Shown piece by piece: positions 1 through 8,771 of a stretch of DNA of 64,000 nucleotides. Source of the DNA: Bordetella pseudohinzii (GTDB lineage Bacteria > Pseudomonadota > Gammaproteobacteria > Burkholderiales > Burkholderiaceae_B); assembly GCF_000657795.2 (NCBI RefSeq), contig NZ_JHEP02000013.1, positions 62,001 through 126,000 of the forward strand, read 5' to 3'. The notes under the pieces were generated by a model. That model was not told the DNA's origin and searched no databases. It saw only the letters and a list, made by a program, of their open reading frames with translations. Made by a program: the position numbers and the translations under genes. The first letter of the stretch is position 1. The number at the start of each line of letters is the position of its first letter.

Positions 1-588
1 GATGGCTTCCTCGCCCAGCACCGCCTGCAGATGGCCGACGATGGACTCGGGCGGCATCTGCTTGAGGTTGAACTGCAGGCAGCGCGACAGCACGGTGACG
101 GGAATTTTCTGCGGATCGGTCGTCGCCAGGATGAACTTGACGTGGGGCGGCGGCTCTTCCAGCGTCTTCAGCATGGCGTTGAAAGCGTGGCCGGTGAGCA
201 TGTGGACTTCGTCGATCATATAGACCTTGAAGCGGCCGGCGCCCGGCGCATAGACCGCCTGCTCCAGCAACTGGGTCATTTCCTCGACGCCGCGGTTGGA
301 GGCCGCGTCAAGCTCGAGGTAATCGACAAAGCGGCCGGCATCGATCTCCGTGCAGGCGCGGCAGACGCCGCAAGGCTTGGAGGTGATGCCGGTTTCGCAA
401 TTCAGGGATTTGGCGAGGATGCGCGACAGCGTGGTCTTGCCCACCCCGCGCGTGCCGGTGAACAGCCAGGCGTGGTGCAGGCGCTGGGTATCCAGGGCGT
501 GCGTCAATGCGCGCACGACATGATCCTGGCCAACCAGGGTATCAAAGGATCGCGGACGCCACTTGCGGGCCAGAACCAGATAAGTCAT
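1..588 (-). CDS. dnaX: DNA polymerase III subunit gamma/tau, N-terminal part (truncated by window edge)
   Basis: Clamp-loader ATPase of the replicative polymerase. The first 196 codons are present and the gene runs off the left edge. The start MTYLVLARKWRP is the canonical DnaX beginning. A Walker A motif GTRGVGKTT lies at residues 45-53, four cysteines at 64, 73, 76 and 79 form the expected zinc site, and DEVH at 126-129 is the Walker B motif. TLEEPPPHVKFILATT follows, with the sensor and SRC box region (VLSRCLQF). The 4.5S RNA gene lies just upstream on the same strand, so the dnaX promoter must sit between about 590 and 660 or further upstream. Confidence 0.96.
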   Translation of the reverse strand, partial: MTYLVLARKWRPRSFDTLVGQDHVVRALTHALDTQRLHHAWLFTGTRGVGKTTLSRILAKSLNCETGITSKPCGVCRACTEIDAGRFVDYLELDAASNRGVEEMTQLLEQAVYAPGAGRFKVYMIDEVHMLTGHAFNAMLKTLEEPPPHVKFILATTDPQKIPVTVLSRCLQFNLKQMPPESIVGHLQAVLGEEAI

Positions 589-658
589 GCGGGGATTGTA
601 GAGCCTGATGAGCTTGCCGGCGCCAGAACGCGACGATAAACGGTCATGGCAACGAAAC

Positions 659-720
659 AAAAGGGGCGCCGCGAGGGAATGGGTGTCAACACCGATATTC
701 CGTATCGCGGCGCCCCTTTT
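659..720 (-). terminator. Rho-independent terminator of the 4.5S RNA gene
   Basis: Two perfect 16-bp arms (659-674 and 705-720) enclose a 30-nt loop that itself holds a small hairpin (GGTGT/ACACC). On the minus strand the stem closes with CCCCTTTTG followed by TTTCG, giving the U-rich end. It lies directly downstream of the 4.5S RNA and before dnaX, so it should separate the two transcripts. Confidence 0.75.
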
Positions 721-730
721 GGGAAAACCG

Positions 731-834
731 GGAGGCGAGCCTTACTCCGGCACTGGCCCTAAACGACTATGGCTGCTTCGTTCCCGACCTGACCAGGTTC
801 ACCGTCGAACCATGCGAAGGGGCCCGCCAGCCGT
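731..834 (-). ncRNA. ffs: 4.5S RNA (bacterial small SRP RNA)
   Basis: The minus strand holds the conserved SRP RNA apical region: the Ffh-binding loop reads GGTCAGGTCGGGAACGAAGC and is followed by AGCCATAG. The ends pair as GGCGGGCC (821-828) with GGCTCGCC (734-741), as in the closing stem of the small SRP RNA. Length near 100 nt fits the family. The RNA binds Ffh and directs nascent inner-membrane proteins to FtsY and the translocon. A TAGAAT hexamer (837-842, minus) sits at -10 distance from the presumed 5' end. Exact ends are estimated from pairing. Confidence 0.92.
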
Positions 835-886
835 AATTCTATCAGAGCGGGCGAAAGCCCGCTCTGATAGACGGCTGGCGGGCCCC
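819..886. repeat. Long inverted repeat covering the 5' end and -10 region of the 4.5S RNA gene
   Basis: Arms are 819-834 plus 839-852 on the left and 857-886 on the right, all matching perfectly. The only interruptions are a 4-nt insert AATT at 835-838 and a 4-nt centre GAAA at 853-856. The left arm contains the first bases of the 4.5S RNA and its TAGAAT hexamer. The right arm is therefore an inverted copy of the start of the RNA gene, lacking AATT. As DNA it could extrude a 30-bp cruciform; as RNA the inner part is a 14-bp stem with a tetraloop. Confidence 0.85.
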
Positions 887-1132
887 GCGAGCCCTTGCGG
901 CCCTTGGGCCGCTTTGGGGCTAGCGCGCATAGGGCGGCCACGCCGCCCTATGCGCCGGGGCACGATGTTGTTCGCCCCCACCCTCCTTCCGAGAGGGGGG
1001 GGGCGAGCACGAATGCCCTTCTCCTCTTGGGAGCAAGGGCTACACTCTCCTATCTCGAGGGAGGGACGGCCGGGCGTTTGGAAGGGGGCCGGCCTGATTT
1101 ATCATTCCGCCATAAAAAAGAGGGAGGTGGAG
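887..1132. other. Intergenic region with several hairpins and a G9 tract
   Basis: No convincing gene is present. Three structures are visible: a 7-bp hairpin (897-912, two-base loop), a perfect 14-bp hairpin with a 3-nt loop (925-938/942-955), and an 8-bp stem TCGCCCCC/GGGGGCGA around 972-1006 that contains a run of nine G at 995-1003. The run is about 130 bp upstream of the next start codon, where length changes could affect transcription. No clear -35/-10 pair was found. Confidence 0.5.
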
Positions 1133-2524
1133 TTGAGCAAAAGCAAGACAGTAAGGGCCCTGCTGGCCTGCGCGTTGGCCCTGCTTGCCGGCGGCGTGTA
1201 TCTGGCGTCCGCGGACATCGCGAAACTGTTGGGGCAGGACCCTCGATACCAATTGGTCGAACGGACCAAGGAAGGGCAGCTTGTGCAGGCACAGGCCAGT
1301 GTCTACAAGGCGGCCAAGTCCGAACCGGACACCAATGGGGTCGTATCGCTGGTCACGGAGAACGGAGAACGGCACTATCACCCCTTCAGCGTCGCCACCC
1401 AGGCGCTGGCCGACAACGGCGTGGAAGGAACGGCGGGCCTGTACCTGCAGGCCATGATCGACAAGCATCCGCAGCCCTCTCCGGCCCAGTTGGCCGCCTT
1501 GAAGTGGCTCACGGACAACAAGGTCGTATTGCCCAATGGCGCGGTGACCTGGAGTTATCCGCTGCCGCTTTATTACTCTACCTTCACCATGTCCGCGGGA
1601 TGGGCGTCGGCTTTCTCTCAGGCACGGATCATCCACGCGCTGACGTATGCGGCCCACACCACGCGCAACGCCGACTATCTGCAACTGGCCCTGGCCGCCG
1701 CCAAGGCCTATGCCACCACCGTGGAAGATGGAGGCCTGCAGGATACGGTTGACAGCCTGCCTTTCTATGAGGAGGTGCCCGTGCCGGATAAGCACAGCCC
1801 GCACATTCTCAATGGCCATCTTTATTCAACCGTGGTGCTCTACGACCTGGCCCGCGAGAGCGGCGATGCCGGGATCGCCGCCCTGGCCGAACAAGGTGCG
1901 GCGACGGCGAGGAAACTGGCTCACTACTATGATTCGGGATACTGGACCAAGTATGACCTGATCCCCCGGGTTTCGAATATCAGCTTCCTGCTTCGTGGCG
2001 CGCAGGCCCCCGTCACCGTCAAGACCGGCACGTTGATCGCTCCCACTGGCGAGAGCATGCCCTTGACCCTGGCCGCAGTGTCGGGCAATGACAGCTACTT
2101 CAACGCCAACCTGCCCGGGCCGATTTTCTTCAACACCCTCGTTGGCCACTCGGGCTACACGATCCGGCTGACGTATACGGGTGAGCTCGATGGCATCGGC
2201 GTGGCCGGCATGCGCCCCGACGTCTCCGAATACTACCGACTCCCAACCCGGATCGGCCGGCGCGAGAATACGGCCACCACGCTGGAAGCCGCCATCCCAA
2301 TCCAATACCTCTCCGATTCCACCCTGTCACGCACTTATCAACGCTGGCACGCCCGGCTGATGACGCGCCTGGGCGAGTTCACCGGGCAGCGTTGGTTTCA
2401 CCAGACGGCCAGCCGCTGGATGGAATACGATGCCCGGCTCGATGCCGACCAAAAGGCCGGCAAGGCCCCCGCTCCGTTCCTGCGCGACACACCGGACATC
2501 CCCAAGGACGAGCAGGCTTCCTAG
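1133..2524 (+). CDS. D-glucuronyl C5-epimerase C-terminal domain protein
   Basis: A 463-residue protein with an N-terminal membrane anchor or uncleaved signal (residues about 5-25) followed by a region resembling the C5-epim_C domain of heparosan/heparan glucuronyl C5-epimerases. Family-like segments are YSTFTMSAGWASAFSQARII, the repeat around YLQLALAAAKAY, and HILNGHLYSTVVLYDL. Such enzymes invert D-glucuronate to L-iduronate within polysaccharides, probably in the periplasm here. The start chosen is TTG at 1133, because AGGGAGG ends 5 nt before it; a GTG at 1127 overlaps that ribosome site. No other polysaccharide genes are nearby, so the substrate is unknown. The open frame continues upstream to 608, but that part has no coding character. 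Confidence 0.75.
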   Translation: MSKSKTVRALLACALALLAGGVYLASADIAKLLGQDPRYQLVERTKEGQLVQAQASVYKAAKSEPDTNGVVSLVTENGERHYHPFSVATQALADNGVEGTAGLYLQAMIDKHPQPSPAQLAALKWLTDNKVVLPNGAVTWSYPLPLYYSTFTMSAGWASAFSQARIIHALTYAAHTTRNADYLQLALAAAKAYATTVEDGGLQDTVDSLPFYEEVPVPDKHSPHILNGHLYSTVVLYDLARESGDAGIAALAEQGAATARKLAHYYDSGYWTKYDLIPRVSNISFLLRGAQAPVTVKTGTLIAPTGESMPLTLAAVSGNDSYFNANLPGPIFFNTLVGHSGYTIRLTYTGELDGIGVAGMRPDVSEYYRLPTRIGRRENTATTLEAAIPIQYLSDSTLSRTYQRWHARLMTRLGEFTGQRWFHQTASRWMEYDARLDADQKAGKAPAPFLRDTPDIPKDEQAS

Positions 2525-2531
2525 CGCAGCT

Positions 2532-5500
2532 TCAGAGTTCTATCCAGGCCTGGGCGCGGGGGAAGTAGAGGGCGGCGCGGGCGGGGCGGCCGTCGAGGGC
2601 GGTGACCTGGGCGCAATAGCGTTTGAGCTGGTCGGCATGGCGCAGGCGCATGCGTTGGGCGAAGTGGGCCGGGGTTTCGCCGGGCTGGGCCTGGCCGGTC
2701 TTGTAGTCGACGATGAGCCAGCCATCCTCCGTGCTCAATGCCAGGTCGATGACGGAGACACGGCCGGCGGCGTCGATGAGCGGCCATTCGCGCCGCGCGC
2801 GCGATTGGCGCAGCAGCCACAGGCCCCGGTCATGCGCCAGCGTGGCCTGCAGGGTCTGCAGCACGGCGTCGGCGGCGCTGTCGGCCTGGCTGTCCGGGAT
2901 GCCGGCGCGCGTGAGCTGGCGCCGCATGGCCGGGCGGTGCTCGCGCAGGCGTTCGGCGTCCCAATGATCGCCGCCCTCCTCGCCCATGCGAGCCAGCCAG
3001 GCATGGGCGAGCGTGCCCACGGCGGCTTCATGGCCGGCCTCCAATTGCCAGGCGGGGTGTTCGGCGTCCGCCGCCAGGCCGCCTGGCTGGCCGCCGCGCC
3101 GCGGCAGGGCGGCCAGGGCGGCGACGCTGGCGTCGTCCAGGCGTTTGAGCGGCTCCGCCTGCCAGGCCGGCGCCGCGGCCAGATCGGGCGCCGTCTCGCG
3201 CGCCGGCTCCGGCGCCTGTCCGGCGCGGATATGCGGCCAGAGACGGCCCAGGAGGCTGGAGGCGGCCGGGGCGCGCGGGCCGTTTTCTTCATCGAGCGCC
3301 ACATTGCCGATCAGGTGCAGGCGTTTGCGCGCGCGCGTGGCGGCCACGTAGAGCAGGCGGTCGGTTTCATAGGCGGCGCGGCGCGCCTCGCGCGCGCCGA
3401 GATAGCGCGAGACCGGATCGGCCTCGGTATCGGCGCGCGCCTTGATCGGCCCCATCAACACGCGCCCGTCGTGATGCTCGAAGCGCACCAGCGGCGCTTG
3501 GTCGCCGCGCGGCACCCGGTGCAGGCCATAGAGGATGACGCTGTCGAACTGCAGACCCTTGGACTTGTGCATGGTCATGATTTCGACGGCGCCCTGTTCG
3601 CCCTGAACATCGGGCGCGGCGAACAGCCGGCCCACGGCCGTGTCCAGCGCGGCGATGTCCAGGCCGCCATGCGGGGCCAGCCGCTCGACCAGCTGGAACA
3701 GGCTTTCGGCATCGGCGGCCGCGCCCACGCCGGCGTACAGACCGGCTCCGCCCAGAGCCTGCCAGACGCTTTGCAGCCAGGCGGCCAAGGGCCAGGCGCC
3801 GGAGTCATTGCCGCGGTCGAGCAGGATGGCGGCCACCCGCGACAGGCGGGCATGCTCCTCGGGCGCCAGCCACAGGCGCGCAGCGCCGCTGCCGGCCTCG
3901 GGCGGCGCATCGAAGAGGCTGGCTTGCGGCGGCGCGGCGGCCGGTTCGGCCAAGGCCTGGCGCAGCAGATCCGGAATCGGCGCGCGGTGATCGTGGCCGA
4001 ACAGACGCTGCAGGCTGTCCAGCGTCAGGCCGCACCACGGCGCGCGCAGCACGGACAGCCAGGCCATGCGGTCGGCCGGATGCGTCAGGGCGCGCAGCAG
4101 CTGCACAAGATCGGCCACCACGGGACGCAGGCGCAAGGGCACGAGTTCGACGGCGCGGCTGGGGATGCCTTCTTGCGCCAGCCGGCGCGACAGGCTGCCC
4201 AGATGGGCGCGCGCGCGCACCAGGATGGCGACCGGATGGGCGCTGCCCGCATGCTCGGCCAAGGCCTGCCGCGCCAACGCCACGGCGATATCCTCGGCGG
4301 CTTCGTCGCCCGAGGCCAGGCCGTCGGCCGCCCAGGCCGGATGAAAGCGCACGGCCTCGCCGTCCAGGGCAGGATGGAAGGCGGCCGAGGGGCTGTAGCG
4401 GATGGCGCCGGCCACCGCGTCGTTGTCGGGAGGCAGCAGATCGGCAAAGCTGCGGTTGACCCAATCGACCACGCCGCCCTGCGAGCGGAAGTTGTCGGTC
4501 AGCTGCAGGAACTCCAGCTGCAGCGCGCCGATGCCGTTTTCGGTCGCGCCAAGAAAGAGCCCGACTTCCGCCTTGCGGAAACGGTAGATGGATTGCATGG
4601 GATCGCCCACCAGGAACAGCGTGCGGCCGTCGCCGGGCTGCCAGCCCGCGGTGAGCGTGGTCAGGAGGTCGATCTGGGTCTGGCTGGTGTCCTGGAACTC
4701 ATCGACCAGCAGATGGCGGATGGAGGCGTCAAGCTTGAGCAGCAGCTCGCCCGGGTCGTCGGCATCGCCCAGGGCGCGCTGGGCCCGCTGGGCGATCTCG
4801 ATGAAATCCACCTCGCCCGCTTCGGCGAAGACCTTCTGCAACTGCCCGACCGACAGCGCCAGCGTCACCAGCTGGGCGCTGAGCATATCCCATTGGGCGT
4901 CGGTAAAGCGCGCATCCGGCATATCGCGCAAGGCGGCCAGCCGGGCGACCCAGGGCTCGCCGCCCTCATAGCCCGAGAGCCACTGCACGAAGGCTTCCTT
5001 GTGAGCGCACTTGGCCGGAAAGCCCAGGGCCTTGGTCACGCCCTTGGGGCTGCGCAAGCTGCCCGCGCTCGTCAGGAGCAGATGCGCCAGGGCGCGCCAG
5101 CGCGGCAAGTCGCTGGCATCGGGCAGCAAGGGCTGCGACCAGTCCAGCAGCGGGGCCAGGCGCGCGTCCTCGCCGGCCGACAGTTCGGCCGCCGCCATCC
5201 TGGCCGGGCCGCACAGGGCGGCGTCGAAGCCTCGCGGCATGGCGCGGCCCAGGGCCCGCAGCTCGCCGGCAAGCGTCTCGGCCAGGTCCGCTTCCAGGCC
5301 GTCGCGGTCCAGGCCGCGCGCCAGCAGCGGCAGCCATTGATCCCGCTGCCCCAGCATATCGGCGATCGCCTGCTCGGCGGCCTGCACGTCCACATCCAGG
5401 TGGGCCAGCAGGTTGACGATGGATTCGTGCTCGTCGGCCAGCGCCAGGGTGGCGCGCGCCGCCGCTTCGTAATGGGCGCGCGCGTCGTCGGCGATCTCGG

Positions 5501-5921
5501 GCATGCCGCCCAGGCCGGACAGCCAGGGCATGCCGCGCACCAGGCCGGCGCAGAAAGAATCGATGGTGCGGATGGCCAGGCGCGCCGGATGCCGCAGGAC
5601 ATGCCAGTCGCGCTCGGCGTCGCGGGCCAGGGCCGCGCGCGCCAGCCGCCAGCTGCGCCGCTCATGCTCGGCCTCGGGCTCGGGGCCGCGGGCCCGCGCC
5701 AGTTTCTCGAGCACGCGCGCATGCATTTCCGAGGCCGCCTTGCGCGTGAAAGTGATGGCGACGATTTCCTCGGGTTTGTTCACCGTGGCCAGCAGCGCGA
5801 GGATGCGGTCGGTCAGCAGTTCGGTCTTGCCCGAGCCGGCGGGAGCCTGCACGATGAAAGAGGCTTGCGGATCCAGGGCGCGCAGGCGCGCGGCGTGGTC
5901 GCGGGGTTGGCGGTCGCTCAT
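2532..5921 (-). CDS. UvrD/RecB-family helicase-nuclease (AddA/RecB-like)
   Basis: An 1129-residue superfamily 1 helicase with a C-terminal nuclease. Walker A APAGSGKT is at 26-33. Motif Ia resembles AITFTRKAA. Motif II VDEFQDTS is near 405, motif III follows as LVGDPMQSIYRFRKAE, motif V includes IMTMHKSKGLQF, and motif VI is LYVAATRARKRL. A PD-(D/E)XK nuclease is indicated by VIDLAL...IVDYKTG near 1070. It should unwind and resect double-strand breaks for RecA loading, together with the protein encoded 3 nt upstream, as in AddAB/RecBCD systems. It ends 7 nt from the convergent epimerase gene. The family is clear; the exact name (AddA or a betaproteobacterial RecB-like variant) is inferred. 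Confidence 0.9.
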   Translation of the reverse strand: MSDRQPRDHAARLRALDPQASFIVQAPAGSGKTELLTDRILALLATVNKPEEIVAITFTRKAASEMHARVLEKLARARGPEPEAEHERRSWRLARAALARDAERDWHVLRHPARLAIRTIDSFCAGLVRGMPWLSGLGGMPEIADDARAHYEAAARATLALADEHESIVNLLAHLDVDVQAAEQAIADMLGQRDQWLPLLARGLDRDGLEADLAETLAGELRALGRAMPRGFDAALCGPARMAAAELSAGEDARLAPLLDWSQPLLPDASDLPRWRALAHLLLTSAGSLRSPKGVTKALGFPAKCAHKEAFVQWLSGYEGGEPWVARLAALRDMPDARFTDAQWDMLSAQLVTLALSVGQLQKVFAEAGEVDFIEIAQRAQRALGDADDPGELLLKLDASIRHLLVDEFQDTSQTQIDLLTTLTAGWQPGDGRTLFLVGDPMQSIYRFRKAEVGLFLGATENGIGALQLEFLQLTDNFRSQGGVVDWVNRSFADLLPPDNDAVAGAIRYSPSAAFHPALDGEAVRFHPAWAADGLASGDEAAEDIAVALARQALAEHAGSAHPVAILVRARAHLGSLSRRLAQEGIPSRAVELVPLRLRPVVADLVQLLRALTHPADRMAWLSVLRAPWCGLTLDSLQRLFGHDHRAPIPDLLRQALAEPAAAPPQASLFDAPPEAGSGAARLWLAPEEHARLSRVAAILLDRGNDSGAWPLAAWLQSVWQALGGAGLYAGVGAAADAESLFQLVERLAPHGGLDIAALDTAVGRLFAAPDVQGEQGAVEIMTMHKSKGLQFDSVILYGLHRVPRGDQAPLVRFEHHDGRVLMGPIKARADTEADPVSRYLGAREARRAAYETDRLLYVAATRARKRLHLIGNVALDEENGPRAPAASSLLGRLWPHIRAGQAPEPARETAPDLAAAPAWQAEPLKRLDDASVAALAALPRRGGQPGGLAADAEHPAWQLEAGHEAAVGTLAHAWLARMGEEGGDHWDAERLREHRPAMRRQLTRAGIPDSQADSAADAVLQTLQATLAHDRGLWLLRQSRARREWPLIDAAGRVSVIDLALSTEDGWLIVDYKTGQAQPGETPAHFAQRMRLRHADQLKRYCAQVTALDGRPARAALYFPRAQAWIEL

Positions 5922-5924
5922 GGT

Positions 5925-8582
5925 TCAGGCCTCGTCGTCATCCAGATGCAGGCGCAGAAACGGCATGGCATCGCAGTATTTCAGGTCGTCGCGGCCCCAG
6001 GCCACGTTGGGCGCATGGCCACGCGCGTATTCATCGGCCAGCATCTCGATGGCGCGGCGCCAGTCGGCCAGGATCTGCTCCCAGCTGCGTCCGGCGAAGG
6101 CCTCGCTGTCGGCGGCCACGCGCACCCCCTCTATGCCCAGGTCTTCTTCGGCCAGGCCCTGCGCGCCCACATTGCGCGCATGGATCTGCCCCAGCAGCAG
6201 CCCGGCCACGCGCGCATCCGGCGTGTCGCCGGCCAGCACGGCCGCGTAGAAGGGCAGTTGCAGATTGATGGGCCGGGCACGCGACCAGTCCGCCTCGGGC
6301 CGCGCCTGCGCCGACCCGGTCTTGTAGTCGAGGATGACGGCGCGGCCATCGCCCAGCCGGTCCATGCGGTCCAGGCGCAGCTTGAGCGACAGGGCGCCGC
6401 GCCGCCAGCGATGGTCGGCCTCGACCTGGTCCACGCTAAACGGCAGGCGCCGCGCCTCCAGCGCCATCCAGCGCGCCAGCACGGCTTCGGCGCGCACGCA
6501 CTCCAGCCCGCGCAAGGCCGGGGCATAGGCCGACAGCTCTTCATCGGCCGCCTGCTGCACCGCCTCGCCCAGCAAGGCGGCAAGACGCCCTTCGCTCATG
6601 GCCAGATGCAGGGCCTCCTGGTCGGGCAGCATGCGCCAGGCAAGCTCCAGCGCGCGGTGCAGGAACTGGCCGCGCACATTCTGCGCCGCCGCCTGCGCGT
6701 AGGGCGCCAGTTCGCGCGCGCCCAGGCGGTGACGCACAAAGGCCCATTGCGGATTGCGCGCCTGGGTATCGAGCACGTCCAGACCGCCCGCGCTGTCGCT
6801 CCCCGGCTCCAGCGGCGGACCGGACTCGTCGACCAGGCTTTGCAGCGGCCAGGGCGCACCGGCCTCGCCGCGGCCCGCGGCGGCGTCCAGCAAGCGGGCA
6901 TCGGCGATCAGCGGCGAGGGCCGCAATTCGCGCTCGCCATCATGTTCGGCGCAGCTGACGATGAGCTCGGGCGCGCAGGCGCGCAGCGCTTCGTAGATGT
7001 TCTCCGCCCATTCGCGCTCGCGCTCCGGCGTGGCGCGCGGCGCGCCGGCCTGGCGCAGCACGCTCAAGGGCAGCAGAGGATTGGGCTTGGGCGAGGCCGG
7101 CAGGACTTCGTCGCTCAGGCCCAGCATCCACACGCCGTCCCAGCTGCCGCCCTCGGCTTCCAGCAGGCCCAGCACATCCAGCCGCGCCTGCGGGTCGCGC
7201 TGCGGCTGGAAACTGCCCGCGCGCGCGGCGCTGGCCAGCAGGCGCACGGCGGCGCGTCCGTTCAAGAGGCCGGCCGCGGGCGCCAGCGCCGCGAAGTCGC
7301 CGAGCAATTCGCCCAGCGCGCCCATGACCTGATAGCCGACGCTGTCGAGCGCCTGCTCGCCCGGAAAACCCAGGGCTTTGAGCGCCTCGCGGATGCGCGG
7401 CGTCCAGACGTCGCAAGGCGCGCGCGTGGGACCGTCGCGCCAGATCTTCATGGCGGCTTCCCAGGCCTGGGCCAGCCGCGGGCTGTATTGCAGGTCGCTG
7501 CGCCAGGCGGCTTCGCTCACGCTGACGCGCCCCAGGCGGCGCCAGCGCGCATCCAGCGCGGCGTGGCGCTCGCTGCGGTCGCCGGCGCAATGCCCGGCCA
7601 GCAGCGCCGCGCCCAGCACGGGCGCGGCCACCTTGCCCGTGCCGCCCATCTCGGCCAAGGCCTGCAGCCAGGCCAGGGCCGCCCGCAAGGCGGGCCATTC
7701 GATCAGGGGCCGGCCGACGGCCACGTTGAAAGGCAGGTCGGGCTGGCCGGCCTCGCCCTGCAAGGCCTGCATCAGCACGCGCCGCGCGAACGGCGCCTCG
7801 CTTTCCAGCTGCGAGGACACGATGGCATAGCGGCCGGCGGGATGCGCCCGCAGGCGCTGGGCGGCCCAGGCCGCGGCGGCGCGCCATTCGGCGCCGTGAT
7901 CGGGCGCCAGCACGCGGGCCGGCTCGGCCAGCGCGCGCAGGCCTTCACGCCAGACAAGCAATTGCGCGCCCCCTTCCTCGAAAGCCGCGAGCAGACGCGC
8001 AAAGCGCGGCGACACCTCGCCGAAACCAGCCAGCACCACCCGCGCCGGCGGCGTCAATTCGCCGGCGCGCAAGGCGCGCAGCACGCGCTCATAGCCTTGG
8101 TTGGCATCATCCGCATCGAGTTCGGCCAGCAGGCCGCGATAGCGGGCCCGCCAGCGCGCAAAGCCCAGGTACTCATCGGTCTGGGCGGCCTCGGGAATCT
8201 GCAGGCGCCATTCGTCGCACAGCATGTCCGCGTCCATGGCCAGGCGCGCGGCCTGGTCGATGTCGAGCAGCTCGCGCTCGGCCTCTTCGCGCAGGATGGC
8301 CTCGCGCCACACCAATTGGGCCGCGAATCCGCCCAGCCGGAAAGCGGGCAGCTCCGCATGGGCGGCGAAGGACAGCTCATCGGCCGCGCTGGCCAGCCAG
8401 GCCGACAGCGGCAGGATGCGCGGCAATTCGCTGACCTGCCGGTCGGCGCGCAGGCGCGCGGCCAGCTCCAGCGTCAGACGGCGCGACAGGCGGTTGTTGA
8501 CGGAAAGCACCAGCGTGCCGGCGCAGGGCAGCTCGGCCAGTTGCGTGGCATCGCAGGCGGGCAAATCGGAAAGAGAAGGCAT
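5925..8582 (-). CDS. PD-(D/E)XK nuclease family protein, AddB-like partner
   Basis: An 885-residue protein encoded just before the helicase, with a 3-nt gap, so the two are almost certainly one operon and one complex. The N-terminus (TLVLSVNNRLSRRLTLELA) matches the degenerate helicase-like start of the betaproteobacterial 'probable DNA repair protein' family and has no Walker A lysine. The C-terminal nuclease carries VILDYKTG near residue 749 with the preceding acidic LRLDRMDRLGDG segment. By analogy with AddB it would provide the second nuclease and recognition site. No AddB-type four-cysteine iron-sulfur signature was obvious. Confidence 0.85.
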   Translation of the reverse strand: MPSLSDLPACDATQLAELPCAGTLVLSVNNRLSRRLTLELAARLRADRQVSELPRILPLSAWLASAADELSFAAHAELPAFRLGGFAAQLVWREAILREEAERELLDIDQAARLAMDADMLCDEWRLQIPEAAQTDEYLGFARWRARYRGLLAELDADDANQGYERVLRALRAGELTPPARVVLAGFGEVSPRFARLLAAFEEGGAQLLVWREGLRALAEPARVLAPDHGAEWRAAAAWAAQRLRAHPAGRYAIVSSQLESEAPFARRVLMQALQGEAGQPDLPFNVAVGRPLIEWPALRAALAWLQALAEMGGTGKVAAPVLGAALLAGHCAGDRSERHAALDARWRRLGRVSVSEAAWRSDLQYSPRLAQAWEAAMKIWRDGPTRAPCDVWTPRIREALKALGFPGEQALDSVGYQVMGALGELLGDFAALAPAAGLLNGRAAVRLLASAARAGSFQPQRDPQARLDVLGLLEAEGGSWDGVWMLGLSDEVLPASPKPNPLLPLSVLRQAGAPRATPEREREWAENIYEALRACAPELIVSCAEHDGERELRPSPLIADARLLDAAAGRGEAGAPWPLQSLVDESGPPLEPGSDSAGGLDVLDTQARNPQWAFVRHRLGARELAPYAQAAAQNVRGQFLHRALELAWRMLPDQEALHLAMSEGRLAALLGEAVQQAADEELSAYAPALRGLECVRAEAVLARWMALEARRLPFSVDQVEADHRWRRGALSLKLRLDRMDRLGDGRAVILDYKTGSAQARPEADWSRARPINLQLPFYAAVLAGDTPDARVAGLLLGQIHARNVGAQGLAEEDLGIEGVRVAADSEAFAGRSWEQILADWRRAIEMLADEYARGHAPNVAWGRDDLKYCDAMPFLRLHLDDDEA

Positions 8583-8636
8583 GCGCGGCGGACGGGCGGA
8601 TTCGATAGACCGAAGGATAGCCTGCCTGCGCGCGCA

Positions 8637-8771
8637 TCAGAAACCGCAGAGCGCGGCCACGTTCTCCCAGCTCAGGCGCATCTGCGGCGACAGATAACCG
8701 GCAAAGCCCAGGACCAGCACGGCCGCCAGCAGCAGCCCGGCCAGCCAGCGCGGCCAGCGGCGGGGCTTCAT
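8637..8771 (-). CDS. Small membrane protein (44 residues), coupled to the MFS gene
   Basis: A 44-codon frame starting MKPRRWPRWLAGLLLAAV. It has a basic N-terminus, one hydrophobic span (about residues 9-27) and a short polar tail ending ENVAALCGF. Its ATG overlaps the stop of the upstream MFS gene as ATGA, which argues for translational coupling and a real gene. It may be an accessory peptide of the transporter, but no family was recognised and the function is unknown. Confidence 0.5.
   Translation of the reverse strand: MKPRRWPRWLAGLLLAAVLVLGFAGYLSPQMRLSWENVAALCGF

Noticed and set aside
608-1132. N-terminal extension of the C5-epimerase frame
   Set aside because: It crosses the 4.5S RNA gene and several hairpins and has no protein-like composition. 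The ribosome site at 1121-1127 marks TTG 1133 as the start.
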